Origin: Nemertoderma westbladi
Taxonomy: Eukaryota > Xenacoelomorpha > Nemertodermatida > Nemertodermatidae
Direction of reading: 5' to 3'
Length of the DNA: 44,488 nt
NCBI GenBank assembly: GCA_032718475.1
Contig: JAUCBJ010000119.1
Location: 1-44,488, forward strand
Every line of letters begins with the position of its first letter. Within the stretch, counting starts at the first letter, position 1. Below, one piece after another: positions 1-9,244 of this stretch. The notes under the pieces are model-generated. The model did not search any database. It was not told the origin of the DNA and saw nothing but the letters and a program-made list of their open reading frames with translations. The translations under genes were made by a program, and so were the position numbers.

Positions 1-53
1 TTTAATGTAAAAGATAATAAAAATAACGGGGCAATTCAGCAAAGGCTTTTACA
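1..53 (+). pseudogene. LTR-retrotransposon pol fragment (RNase H end)
   Basis: These 53 bases are the exact reverse complement of 44404-44456. There the minus strand reads into a recognisable RNase H tail (HLAGSANIPSDFASRN). The plus frame from base 1 is open across the fragment and gives the same short stretch. The homology stops at a palindrome at 54 and may continue to the left outside the window. It is too short to classify alone and is called from its partner copy. Confidence 0.5.
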
Positions 54-112
54 ATGGCTTTTCAGTAAATTTAATAATATTTGAAATATTATTAAATTTA
101 CTGAAAAGCCAT
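54..112. repeat. perfect palindrome, 29-bp arms
   Basis: 54-82 and 84-112 are perfect reverse complements separated by a single G at 83. The arms are AT-rich and begin ATGGCTTTTCAG. A long-armed, almost spacer-free palindrome is either a recent fold-back event or an artefact of sequencing or assembly. It abuts exactly the retroelement fragment at 1-53. Confidence 0.85.
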
Positions 113-1455
113 GACAGCATGACGACCAGACCATATTTTTATTAAGAACAGTTAACTTATTCTTAAAAACTAGTACTATAGGCCAGTAGGCCCTACTACC
201 ATATGGAATCATAACAACATGTATTGATAACATAAAAGTATTGCAAAATGACAGTAGGCAAATTTCAATTCATGTCATTTAAATTAAGGGACGTAAAATT
301 TAAATGTGCTTCCGTTTTTTAAATACCTTATTTACAAATCGGCGATTTCCATTTAGTTAAATGTCGCTTCGTGAAACAATCCCCCACCCCACACCATGGT
401 ATATTATTTTATAAACTGCCACATTTTGAAATTGAACTAATTATGGTACCGGTACATTATTAAATACACTTTTTTGATTTATTGAAAGTAAAAAAAAAAA
501 TGTTTTTTTGCTAAAAAAAATAAATGTTCTAATTAATTACATTTCAAAGTAATTTTCATGGTATTAATAATAATATTGAATTAAAATACATAACCACCCA
601 CAGGTTATTTAGTTGTGACTCGGCAAGACAAGCTACGCAATATCCAATCACGTTGGTCAGTGTACCCAGAAAAAATTACATAATTCATTATATTACATCA
701 GAGTCTGAGTGCCTATCTTATTTATGCTATCTTTCATTGGTATATATTGAACCCTGCTTGACAGGCAAGGCACAGCGACGTTGTCTAACCAAAGCACAGA
801 AACCAAGGCGGGAGCCAGTGGGCGCCCCCCTGCAGTGGTCAATTGGGCTCCATTTCATTGCGTTACATTACAGACTATTAAACTGGTTGAGAGATTATAT
901 AATATAGGCCTAAGTAATAAGCTGGCTCTCTAAGAACATTGTATGATATTATGATGCCTTATCATGGGGGCGGGGGGGGGGGGGGGGGGGGTCTGAGGGA
1001 ATTATTGGTAGTGTGGCTGGAGGCCTGGCTACAACACTTTGATGGGGTATATGGTCTCCTTTCTACTACTTATTTTCTTTGGGCAACCTGCCTGGGATAA
1101 TGTGGATTGTATTTGGTCTGGGGTCGGGCTCATTTCCAAAGCAACTTCAACTTCGAATATTTTCTTATATTCGGTTTATTGCACTTGTCATTATAATTTT
1201 TTCAATTTAACGGAACTTGACGATGGCAAAATGCTCTCAGAGTTAGTGTAAGTTGGAATCTCCACGGTAGGGTCCCGGGACCCTGGGACCCTACCCTCGC
1301 TACGCTAGTGATTAGCATGTTTGTGGATTTGTTTATTTTTTGTAATTATTTTCAAATTTAATCAAAATTATCGTTATTAAAAACCGTTTTTTTTATTTTG
1401 TATATTTTTATTTATAAAGTACGGCTCTACCTCGAGTGGGAATATTGAGTTACTT
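113..1455. other. non-coding, with a dispersed repeat and a G20 tract
   Basis: I see no gene here. About 770-1165 is the first of three copies of a dispersed repeat (others near 7275-7510 and 13010-13230). The shared words are a GGTCAATTRGGCTCC-like stretch, TTACAGACTA, ATTATTGGTA and GGTCTGG near the end. 972-991 is a run of 20 G. 1266-1295 is a short inverted repeat with 11-bp arms (GGTAGGGTCCC/GGGACCCTACC). Short ORFs here have no family resemblance. Confidence 0.5.
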
Positions 1456-1463
1456 TATATAAA
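1456..1463 (+). promoter_or_regulatory. candidate TATA box of the TEX36-like gene
   Basis: TATATAAA lies 74-81 bases upstream of the ATG at 1537, which would leave a 5' UTR of about 45-50 bases. The surroundings are AT-rich, so a chance match is possible. Confidence 0.35.
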
Positions 1464-1536
1464 TTTGCTAGTGTTAGACGTAGAATGAAATAAAATGTTT
1501 CTTCATTATTAATTCGACGTACTATATTCTCTGAGT

Positions 1537-2207
1537 ATGCCGAAAGCTAGCCAACCTTGGTCGCCATGGTTACCAATAGACCACACGTGGTATTACCATA
1601 GAAACGAGGCGCCACCATTGGCAATCCGAGAGAACACGACTGCAGGGGATATGATGACAGATATCTACCGACACTCTGGCAACAATAATGTTCTGGAACT
1701 TTCGCAAAGATATGACGCTTCTACCTACAGAATACCGCCGGATTTCCTAAACAGATCGAGGCGAAAATATAAAACTGGTAACCCTTTTTCTTTCCACGAC
1801 AACCGACACCAGACGCGCGACTACGGGGATTATTTCGACGATAAGTTTAAATGGGAAGTTTAAATCCTACGGAGATGCGGCAGCATCTGTCTTCGAACCA
1901 CTTCGAGTGGGTGAGTGACACAGCTGGGCGAGGTATCCGGCCATACACGTCGGTTTACCGGAGGATTTTCAACCGAGTCTCGTCTGTAACCCCGGATACT
2001 ACCGCGGGGATATCGCTTGATATCCCTCCCGTATTCCGGGCCGCCACCTCGGAATCATACCGACCCCACTCCCGCTTCCCCCGTGTCTACCCGACCCCCG
2101 TAGTCAGGGCGACTGATCGCTCGGAATATATCCGGGTTGGTATGACAGCCCCTGATTCCGGTTCATTTAGGACTCCTCTTCGCTCCCTCGCAACACTTAG
2201 GACTTAA
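1537..2207 (+). CDS. TEX36-like HDNR-domain protein, frame change at about 1850
   Basis: The first part (1537-1863, 108 aa) ends with NPFSFHDNRHQTRDYGDYFD. This contains the HDNR motif that defines the TEX36 family (Pfam HDNR, function unknown, testis-expressed in vertebrates). The second part (1851-2207, next frame) opens with MRQHLSSNHFEWVSD, which lines up with the segment that follows HDNR in vertebrate TEX36. Together they give about 220 aa, near the family's usual length. The two frames overlap by 13 bases around a TTTAAATGGG tract. I see no introns, unlike the vertebrate gene. AATAAA follows at 2274-2279. The frame change could be a sequencing error, a very young pseudogene or a retrocopy defect. 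No slippery heptamer in canonical register is seen. The family call is firm; whether the gene is active is open. Confidence 0.72.
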
Positions 2208-2212
2208 GGTTC

Positions 2213-2226
2213 ACCTTAGCTAAGGT
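2213..2226. repeat. 14-bp perfect palindrome in the 3' UTR
   Basis: ACCTTAGCTAAGGT begins five bases after the TAA stop of the TEX36-like gene. It could form a hairpin in the transcript. No known element is recognised. Confidence 0.4.
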
Positions 2227-2273
2227 TGATTTATATGCAACCGGCCCCTCCTGGTCTAACAGCAAGTTAAGTA

Positions 2274-2279
2274 AATAAA
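2274..2279 (+). terminator. polyadenylation signal AATAAA
   Basis: A canonical AATAAA lies 67 bases after the stop of the TEX36-like reading frame. This is consistent with a short 3' UTR. Confidence 0.45.
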
Positions 2280-2712
2280 GTTAAGTTATTGCAACTATAA
2301 TTTATTAATATATTGTAAATATTAACCAAACATAAACCAATAACCCATAACCATCACACATATAAACTGGTAACATATAGCAGAATAGCCAAGATTCAGT
2401 CTCTTCTAAAACTCATTGGGAATTCAAACTGCAAAATAAACAATAAAAACGTTAAAGTAAATAATTTTATAGTAAATAACGATATTTATTCAGGAACTCA
2501 TTATTATTAATTATTATTATTAACTTTTCAGCCAAATATATTATTATATTTTATTTATATTTATTTATATTATATTTAAATATTTTTTATTATTATTTTT
2601 TTACATTATATTAATGTTGTTTATATATTATTTATAATTAAATGTAAAAGATAGTTTCCAACGCAACTCTATTGGAATTATTTAGTAATTTTATATAAAA
2701 CTTACAGTTTTA
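2280..2712. other. AT-rich convergent 3' flank
   Basis: There is no gene here. This very AT-rich DNA separates the plus-strand TEX36-like gene from the minus-strand fibrinogen-related gene and holds minus-strand AATAAA matches near 2590. About 2632-2678 matches 42727-42770 (core TAATTAAATGTAAAAG, then CAACGCAACTCTATT). The 3' flank of the fibrinogen-related gene therefore shares a dispersed segment with DNA 40 kb away. Confidence 0.5.
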
Positions 2713-3402
2713 CTAAATCAAAATCTTCATTTCAACTCGAGAAGCCGGATTATATCCAGTAAAATAAAACCAATAAGGTCCTTTCTTATCCTTCCCACCA
2801 TATTCTCCGTTCAAGTTACTGTAAGCGCAGTGATAGTACCACCACGACCCAGTACGATCTACGGCGCAGTTGAGGGAGTCATTGTCATTATCGCGGTCCT
2901 TGGTAGAGAATGGAGACCCGTTGTGATTCTCCAATGCGTCACCAGCAGAACCATGGTAACCGGATACCTGTAGGCGATAATTAGTTGCAGCTGATCCGAT
3001 AGAGAAATTGATGTATTCCGCGTATTTGTGTTCGTTGTTGTAATCCACCAACTCCCCTCTATCATCACCATCACCACCTTTATGTCCCCTTCCAGTGAAC
3101 CACAAATCGACTCTCAACTTCACCCCGCCTTCACTCAGCTTGTGGATCGCCTCCAACCCCAACCAAAAGTTGGTATTCGGGTCGCCAAATCCTTCAACAT
3201 ATTCATCCCAGTTTTGATAGAAGTCAACAGATCCATCAACTCTTTGTTGAATCTTCAGCCCATCTTTATGCTTTAATAGCCCAGGAGCCATTTGCTGATA
3301 CAGTGTAATGGATGGAATCACTATCTCTGTATCATGTAACATGGAAACGAACTCTGTAAACTGGTCTTCCAACTCTTTATTCTGTTGTTCCAACTCTTTA
3401 AC
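2713..3402 (-). CDS. fibrinogen-related protein, exon 4 (FReD domain)
   Basis: This terminal exon is 690 bases (229 aa plus TAG). It starts at an AG acceptor (CCTAACAG before GTTAAAG) with a short coiled-coil stretch (KELEQQNKELEDQ) and continues into a fibrinogen-related domain of ficolin/tenascin type. Visible marks are QRVDGSVDFYQNWDEY, the GFGD/FWLGLE box, a YRLQVSGYHGSAGDAL segment, the acidic DRDNDND calcium-site loop and the NCAVDRTGSWWYYHC cysteine pair. The last residues, EMKILI, end as the family does. Subdomain A is odd: the usual first cysteine pair and the GxYxI/CDM segment are replaced by an unrelated stretch. With exons 1-3 the protein is 300 aa. Such proteins are usually secreted lectins in invertebrate immunity or cell adhesion. 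The role here is inferred. Confidence 0.88.
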   Translation of the reverse strand, partial: VKELEQQNKELEDQFTEFVSMLHDTEIVIPSITLYQQMAPGLLKHKDGLKIQQRVDGSVDFYQNWDEYVEGFGDPNTNFWLGLEAIHKLSEGGVKLRVDLWFTGRGHKGGDGDDRGELVDYNNEHKYAEYINFSIGSAATNYRLQVSGYHGSAGDALENHNGSPFSTKDRDNDNDSLNCAVDRTGSWWYYHCAYSNLNGEYGGKDKKGPYWFYFTGYNPASRVEMKILI

Positions 3403-3971
3403 CTGTTAGGAAATATTATTAATTGAAATTGTTTATTAAATTCTGTAAATCCTCTGCACACATCTGATCAGTGGTTGGGTTGGAGTTCTCTAGGGATATC
3501 ATTAAAACGTCGGCATTTCGACCCAACATTTAGAGCAATTAAATACTAACTATATTACGTCGTTTCTCATAAAATAGCACATTATAGCGTTACGGCACGA
3601 GTGATTTTGTTTAGTGAAATAATAAAACGAGGGCCGTAAAAGATTTAATATGGTAATTATGAACAACGGCGAATCGAATTTTATTTATTTGTGGGGAATT
3701 ATTTGTAGTTTTGCACTTAAACTTTCTAGAATAACCAATTAATGACGCGGTGACATACTGGATATACTGAAATACATAGTAAATGTATGGCGTAGGGACA
3801 TACTGAGAAATAATGTCGCACTGCGATATAAAGTTAGGAAATATGTCGTCCTGGCGATTTGATAGTGCAAAATTAATTCCATACAAATAAATAAAAACAT
3901 AATAATAAAACAGAAGGACTTCAACACGGCAAATAATTATGTTACAAATAATTACTGGTTAAGAAACTAAC
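3403..3971 (-). other. intron 3 of the fibrinogen-related gene
   Basis: A 569-bp phase-0 intron with donor GTTAGT and acceptor CCTAACAG. No other feature is seen. Its 3' end and the first bases of exon 4 closely match those of intron 2 and exon 3, which suggests the coiled-coil exon arose by tandem duplication. Confidence 0.75.
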
Positions 3972-4097
3972 ATCGTTCTTTAGCTCATTATTTACATCGA
4001 CTTGGTTAGTTAGCTTTGTATTTAAATCTTTTACTTGGTCATTCAACCGTGTAATATTTCCCTCCAACTCTGTATTCTGTTGTTCCGGCTCTGTAAC
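3972..4097 (-). CDS. fibrinogen-related protein, exon 3 (coiled coil)
   Basis: A 126-base, phase-0 exon coding 42 aa rich in heptad-like leucine/asparagine pattern (TELEGNITRLNDQVKDLNTK, then LTNQVDVNNELKND). Acceptor CCTAACAG and donor GTTAGT are both present. A coiled coil between signal peptide and FReD is the standard layout of oligomerising fibrinogen-related lectins. Its 5' end (VTEPEQQNTELEG) resembles the start of exon 4 (VKELEQQNKELED), including the preceding intron bases. Confidence 0.8.
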
Positions 4098-4476
4098 CTG
4101 TTAGGAAATATTTTTATAACTTTTATGAAATTGTCGCGCTCTCGTCACCGTAGTAATCATAATTGAGTTGAGATAATGTCTGGGAGACCTCAGGTGACCA
4201 AAAAAGAAAGGGTAACAACACGTTCGTGGGGACTTCGCGCAGCACGAGGCCTAGTTATTATATACAAATTAAAATGCAGCGACTGTATCACAAAATCAGG
4301 TTTTGAGAAATTTACCCACACCACCAATCAATCAAAGAAAGGTGGACAGTACGTGTTCAACCCTTTTAATCTCCCCCCCCCCCCCCCCCCCCACCCTTCC
4401 CAACCACCAATACATAACCGCGACATCTACCACCCACGGAAGGGTAGCACGAACTTATTTCCAATCGCACGTTAAA

Positions 4477-4776
4477 TATGCAAAGCCAGGTGGTTTATAG
4501 GAATATAATAAACGCAGTACTCGTTTTCATTATAAGCCTCTTTGCGTTCGTCCTGTTTTGTATTTAAATATATTTCTTAAACGCAAGCTAGGACGATCTT
4601 TATAATAATAATAACTAGGGATGCGATCAATATGTGAAGCCAGGTGGTTTATATAATAATTTAGTCAACGCAGTACTCGTCTTCATTATATGCCTCGTTG
4701 CGCTCGTCGCTTGTCCTGTTTTGTCATAAAATATTTTTCCTAAACGCAGACTGACGATCTTTATACAGTTATAACT
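4477..4776. repeat. two tandem copies of a ~150-bp segment
   Basis: Both copies carry GCCAGGTGGTTTATA, AACGCAGTACTCGT, TCATTATA, TCCTGTTTTGT, TTAAACGCA and GACGATCTTTATA in the same order. They differ by scattered substitutions and small indels, so this is an old duplication. Confidence 0.75.
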
Positions 4777-5767
4777 ATGCGAAGTTTCGAAACTGTGCGA
4801 GTAACTGTTGATACATCTATGTGGAGATGTGTGATATTTGGAGATGTGTGATACAACGCCAACGCATCTTATGCCGATGTAGTAATATGGGTATTGAAAT
4901 AATATTAAATCAATGTACACTCTTAAAGCTGCAGCGAAAAAATGTAGCTAATTTCCTAGGTTACATATAAAATAATAATATTATTTTTAAGAACATTAAT
5001 TTTACTACTTTGCAAAAATTCAATTAAAAAATAACCAGACATATACATTGTGGAATAAACTATTTCAGAAGCCTACAACAGCCATGCCATGGATTGTATT
5101 TATGTTATTATATCTGTCATTTAACTGAGATAGCAATAGTAGTAATAGTCGAACGGTTATGCGGCCCGTCCAGCCTATAATAAACACAATTCAGTGATTG
5201 GGCTGGAATAGCAATACTGGTTGCCTCTATTACAATTCCTCTCAGGTTAGTCTACAGCCACAACTCCCAGCAGCTAGCTCCACACCAGCAGAGACTTGAC
5301 CAATAATGGGAAGGATTAAATTTGTACTCAATAATTGTGCGGTTTAATTACGTTTAGATCAATTAAAGACACATTTATTAAAGCAAATCACTTAAACTAA
5401 TTAAAAACTATAATAGAATGGCGTATGGGGATTATATCTGTATAATTTTTAAGTATAATTATTTAAATCTTATACTGTAAAACAATTAATTTCCTTTAAA
5501 AGGCAGGTTGAAAATGGCGTTTTCACCGCAATCAACTTAATTAACTAATTAACTGCTATTATCTTAGCTTCTCGAAGGCCACACGGAAATTCTACTTGGA
5601 AAATTTCTAAACTTTTGCCAAACAACATGTGTACCAAGTTTGGATAGATTTCATCAAAGATTGGCCGAGTTATTAACGTTTAAAATTGAACACGACAGAA
5701 CGACAGAACGACAGGTTGATTAATGGTACCACTACGCTAAGGCTCACTTACTTCGTGGCTCGCCCCA

Positions 5768-5841
5768 CAGTTACGAGCTTTCACCCAACAGGGCTTGATG
5801 AATGGCTTGAAGATGCCCTGTTGGGTGAAAGCTCGTAACTG
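5768..5841. repeat. hairpin with 27-bp perfect arms
   Basis: 5768-5794 and 5815-5841 are perfect reverse complements (CAGTTACGAGCTTTCACCCA...) around a 20-base loop. The hairpin directly abuts the right arm of the intron-2 inverted-repeat element and may be its subterminal structure. Confidence 0.85.
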
Positions 5842-5997
5842 TTGTTACCCTTTCTTTTTTGGTCTCCCAGACATTATCTCAACTCAATTATTTTATAACT
5901 TTTATGAATTTAACTCAACTTGTCACCACTTACAATATCTATGAAATCGCATGAAATTACATTTAAAATAATAATTTAAAATAACTAATAAACTTAC

Positions 5998-6027
5998 AAT
6001 AATGGCTCCACATTGTCCTTCATTTGC
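5998..6027 (-). CDS. fibrinogen-related protein, exon 2 (micro-exon)
   Basis: A 30-base phase-0 exon coding ANEGQCGAII. It lies between a TATTACAG acceptor and a GTAAGT donor. Residues just after the signal peptide with a lone cysteine are typical of the N-terminus of secreted oligomeric FReD proteins, where such cysteines link subunits. It joins exons 1 and 3 without a frame change, which supports the model. Confidence 0.72.
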
Positions 6028-6059
6028 CTGTAATAATAAATAAATTATAATTAGCTCTG

Positions 6060-6281
6060 CCGTGCAATGTAAAAAGACCTTAAGTCGCATTTTTTTGAAA
6101 TTCACATTTTCTGGGTCTAAATAATGCGCTCTATCTAATGTTATAATCGAGAACACCGTATCCACTATACATAGTTGTCGAGATATGCAATGTAGAAAGG
6201 CCGTAAGTCACAACATATGTATAGTGTTACAAAGGAAAAGACCGTAAGTCGCAATTCAGTTCACATTTTCTGGGTCTTAAA
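6060..6281. repeat. CCGTAAGT repeat, left part
   Basis: A unit of roughly 165 bp containing GGCCGTAAGTCACAAC, TTACAAAGGAAAAGACCGTAAG and ATTTTCTGGGTCT occurs here and again at 7661-7800. A partial unit precedes it. The tandem unit was split by the hAT element at 6282. Confidence 0.7.
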
Positions 6282-7660
6282 CAGGGGCGCCGGAAGCAAA
6301 TTTGTGCGACGGGGGCAGCTGCTAAAAAAGGGCACTTTTTATAATACGATAATAATATTAGAAAAAAAGTTACACAAAATTCAAATGGGATGTATTTAAT
6401 AATACTTATTAATTAACAAGTTTGAATTGTAAACATTTAAATATGTTGTTGTGTGTAAATATGAATGTTGTAAATATGTTGTAAACATGTTATGGAACAA
6501 GTGTTAGTTATCAATTTTGATAAATATTTTGGTTATAGTACACGTTTTTTTTCTAGAACATTGTTTGGAAAAAATACCATACTGTCAGAAGGTCAAATAT
6601 TTGTTCTAGAAAAAAAACCTCATGATAAAAGCCTTTTTATAAGAAAAAATTTGGTCAAACTATGACAGTATGGGTAGCCTACCCAGGGTATAGTGATGCC
6701 GTTATTTCACTATTGAAGAAGCTTCGTGAACGATATTTATGCTGAAATAGGCCCAGATAAAAGTTAGAAGACTTACAACAAATAAAACGACGTAAGTGGT
6801 TCAAAAAGTAACATCTTTTGTCTTGCTTTCTTATTTGTCTCGCTACGCTCGACAAAAAAAGCCTACTTTTTTGCCACTACTTAAATAGTTATTGTAACAA
6901 CTTATTGCTCCATCTTTTATTAAAGAATTAGACAACAAAAATGTTCCAATTTAAGAATAAAATTACGTAGGCCTATTACATAGGAAAAAAAGTAGAATAT
7001 TTTTTTAATATTCTCTCGACCCTGTATTAATCTCGCTGACGCTCGGTAAATAAAATGCCTCAACATAACACAGTTTATTCTTAAATTGTTACGTTTTCGC
7101 TCGAATATACCCCAAAATCGGGAGAAAAAGTTTCACCTTTATTCCATAGGATCTAATACGAACTCAATATCCAATATTAGTATATGTAGTTAAGCGGCTC
7201 TCTAGTTACGTAATAAATATTCGAGAACACTACAAATTATTTTAACATTGAGTAAGGTAACATCGAGAGTTGAAGAGTACGCCGAAGGAGGAAAGGAAAG
7301 GGTTGCCAAGTGGTCAATTAGTCTCCACTTGCTTCCATTGTCCAAGTCACAAGGCCATATTTACAGACTATGCTGTGGTAGAGATAGACTGGCTTTCTGT
7401 GAACTTGATTTTATATCATCCACGGGGGAGGACGGACTGGGCCGAGGTGGGTGGGGGGCATTATTGGTAATATTCGGTCTGGCTGCTAATGTAACTTTAA
7501 CATTTTTGCAACGATTTTACATTAATTTATTGTCAGATAGTGAGATAGTGTGGGCCGTTTCCGTTGTGTGAGTTAATTCTGGAAGGGCACATTGCTGCCC
7601 CCCCCTGCCCCCCTGTCATCCGGGCTGGGGGCAGCTGCCCCCGTGCTTCCGGCGCCCCTG
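6282..7660. mobile_element. non-autonomous hAT element, 1379 bp
   Basis: The ends are inverted copies of CAGGGGCGCCGGAAGCA, followed on both sides by a GGGGGCAGCTG stretch. The direct 8-bp repeat GTCTTAAA flanks the element exactly (6274-6281 and 7661-7668). An 8-bp duplication with CAGGGGCG-type ends is diagnostic of hAT transposons. No transposase reading frame is seen inside. The interior carries a copy of the dispersed repeat (7275-7510) and short internal inverted repeats around 6545-6690. It lies in intron 1 of the fibrinogen-related gene. Confidence 0.88.
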
Positions 7661-8000
7661 GTCTTAAAAATGCGCTCTATCTAATGGTATAATCGAGAAC
7701 ACCGTATCTACTCTAGTTCTCGAGATATGCAATGTAGAAAGGCCGTAAGTCACAACATATGTATAGTGTTACAAAGGAAAAGACCGTAAGTGCAATACTT
7801 ACGAATGACCGCAACTACTTAAATTTACTGTATGCAAAAAAACCGTAAGTCAATAAGACTTGCGGTGTTTTGTCATTGCACAGATAATAAGAAAACGCAA
7901 ATACGGTTTTATTGAAATATGTTGTATCTTGAAATATGTATTTTCTGTACATATAGGTTGTACAATGCAAAAATACCGTAAGTACAAAAAATAACTCTGA
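7661..8000. repeat. CCGTAAGT repeat, right part
   Basis: This continues the tandem unit interrupted by the hAT element: ATGCGCTCTATCTAATG, GAGAACACCGTATC, then two CCGTAAGT words. Further degenerate copies of the CCGTAAGT motif run to about 7985. Confidence 0.65.
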
Positions 8001-8046
8001 CGTCAAAATATTAATGGAAAGTGAAAAATAATCACGTAGAAAAATC

Positions 8047-8062
8047 CCCCCCCCCCCCCCCC
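8047..8062. repeat. C16 homopolymer
   Basis: Sixteen C in a row. It is one of nine poly(G/C) tracts of 14-26 bases in the window. Confidence 0.9.
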
Positions 8063-8394
8063 AATTGCGTAGGGTTATAAAAAATTATTAATTTACGGAC
8101 ATTTTACACCAACAATCTCGAAATGACTTTTTGTGACTTGCGGTCTTTTTCACATTACACGGCAGAGCTATTGATGAAATAATAATACATTTATTTACTA
8201 AATAAATAATAATACTGGTTAAGTTATTAAGTGTTATCATCGCTAATATTATTTTACATGCTACTCCAAAAAATGGGCCTGTCATAGAAAATGGCAGTGA
8301 TTTTTTATGTCCTTTTATTTAACTTTTTTGTCCTCCTTTTTTTACGAATTGTGCATAATGACTTTTGTTGTCCCTTTAATGACTTTTAATGTAG

Positions 8395-8650
8395 GTATTT
8401 CTTCAAACTGTCAGACAGTTGATTTCAAGATGCCTATGCCAAAACATTCAAAATTTGTTGATTTCTGGTCTGTCGGACAGTTGATTTCACTATGCCTGTG
8501 CCAAAACATTCAAAATTCCATTATTTATAGACTGTGAGATAGATTTCCATATGCGCCAGTGGTAAAAGACTCTAAATTTAATAGTTTGTGGTTGTTGTCG
8601 ATAATTGATTACCACATGACGTAGCAAAACACTCATTTTGTAGCCATAAA
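8395..8650. repeat. degenerate ~64-68-bp tandem repeat
   Basis: GACAGTTGATTTCA, ATGCCTRTGCCAAAACATTC and related words recur about every 64 bases, decaying toward 8640. It precedes the cleaner 68-bp array but its unit is different in sequence. Confidence 0.5.
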
Positions 8651-8651
8651 C

Positions 8652-9244
8652 AATTACCAATTGATGGAAAGGAGCAGGTTAAGGCCGGATTTTCTAATCA
8701 AAACAATAAACAGTCACTTTACCAAATGAAGGAAAGGAGCAGGTTACAGAGGTTAGCCTTTCTAACCAAAACAATAAACGGTCACTTTACCAAATTAGGG
8801 AAAGGAGCAGGTTACAGAGGCGGGATTTTCTAACCAAAACAATAAACAATCACATTTCCAAATGAAGGAAAGGAGCAGGTTACATAGATGGTCTTTTCTA
8901 ACCAAAACAATAAACGATAACATTACCAATTGAGAGAAAGGAGCAGGTTTACAGAGGCGGGATTTCCTAACCAAACAATAAACGATCACTTAACTAATTG
9001 AGGGAAAGGAGCAGGTTACAGAGGCGGGATTTTCTAACCAAAACAATAAACGATCACTTAACTAATTGAGGGAAAGGAGCAGGTTATAGAGGCGGGATTT
9101 CCTAACCAAAACAATAAACAATCACATAATTAATTGAGGGAAAGGAGCAGGTTACAGAGGCGGGATTTTCTAACCAAAACAATAAACGATCACTTAACTA
9201 ATTGAGGGAAAGGAGCATGTTACAGAGGCGGGATTTTCTAACCA
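8652..9244. repeat. 68-bp minisatellite, about 9 copies
   Basis: The unit contains GGGAAAGGAGCAGGTTACAG, AGGCGGGATTTTCTAACC and AAAACAATAAACGATCACTT. The copies at the 3' side are nearly identical and those at the 5' side have diverged. The array lies in intron 1 of the fibrinogen-related gene. One unit in reverse orientation lies at 15841-15907 inside a nested MITE, the probable source family. Confidence 0.9.

Larger units (their letters stand above)
4159..5891. mobile_element. 1.7-kb inverted-repeat element in intron 2
   Basis: 4159-4220 and 5841-5891 are inverted copies of one sequence, starting ATAATTGAGTTGAGATAATG and ending AAAGAAAGGGTAACAAC. The left arm has 10 extra bases. Nearly the same TTATAACTTTTATGAA lies outside both arms in direct orientation and could be a long target duplication or part of the repeat. 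Inside are a C20 tract (4373-4392), a direct duplication of about 150 bp (4477-4618 and 4628-4776) and a hairpin (5768-5841). No transposase is seen, so it is non-autonomous and of unknown superfamily. Confidence 0.6.

Noticed and set aside
1840-1865. Programmed frameshift in the TEX36-like gene
   Set aside because: TTT AAA TGG is not a slippery heptamer in register and no downstream pseudoknot is evident. An indel or sequencing error is simpler.
7248-7571. 107-aa ORF inside the hAT element as a transposase piece
   Set aside because: No transposase motif. The DNA is a copy of a dispersed repeat whose frame is not kept in the other copies.
8652-9244. CRISPR array
   Set aside because: The 68-bp units are repeated throughout with no unique spacers, and the DNA is animal.
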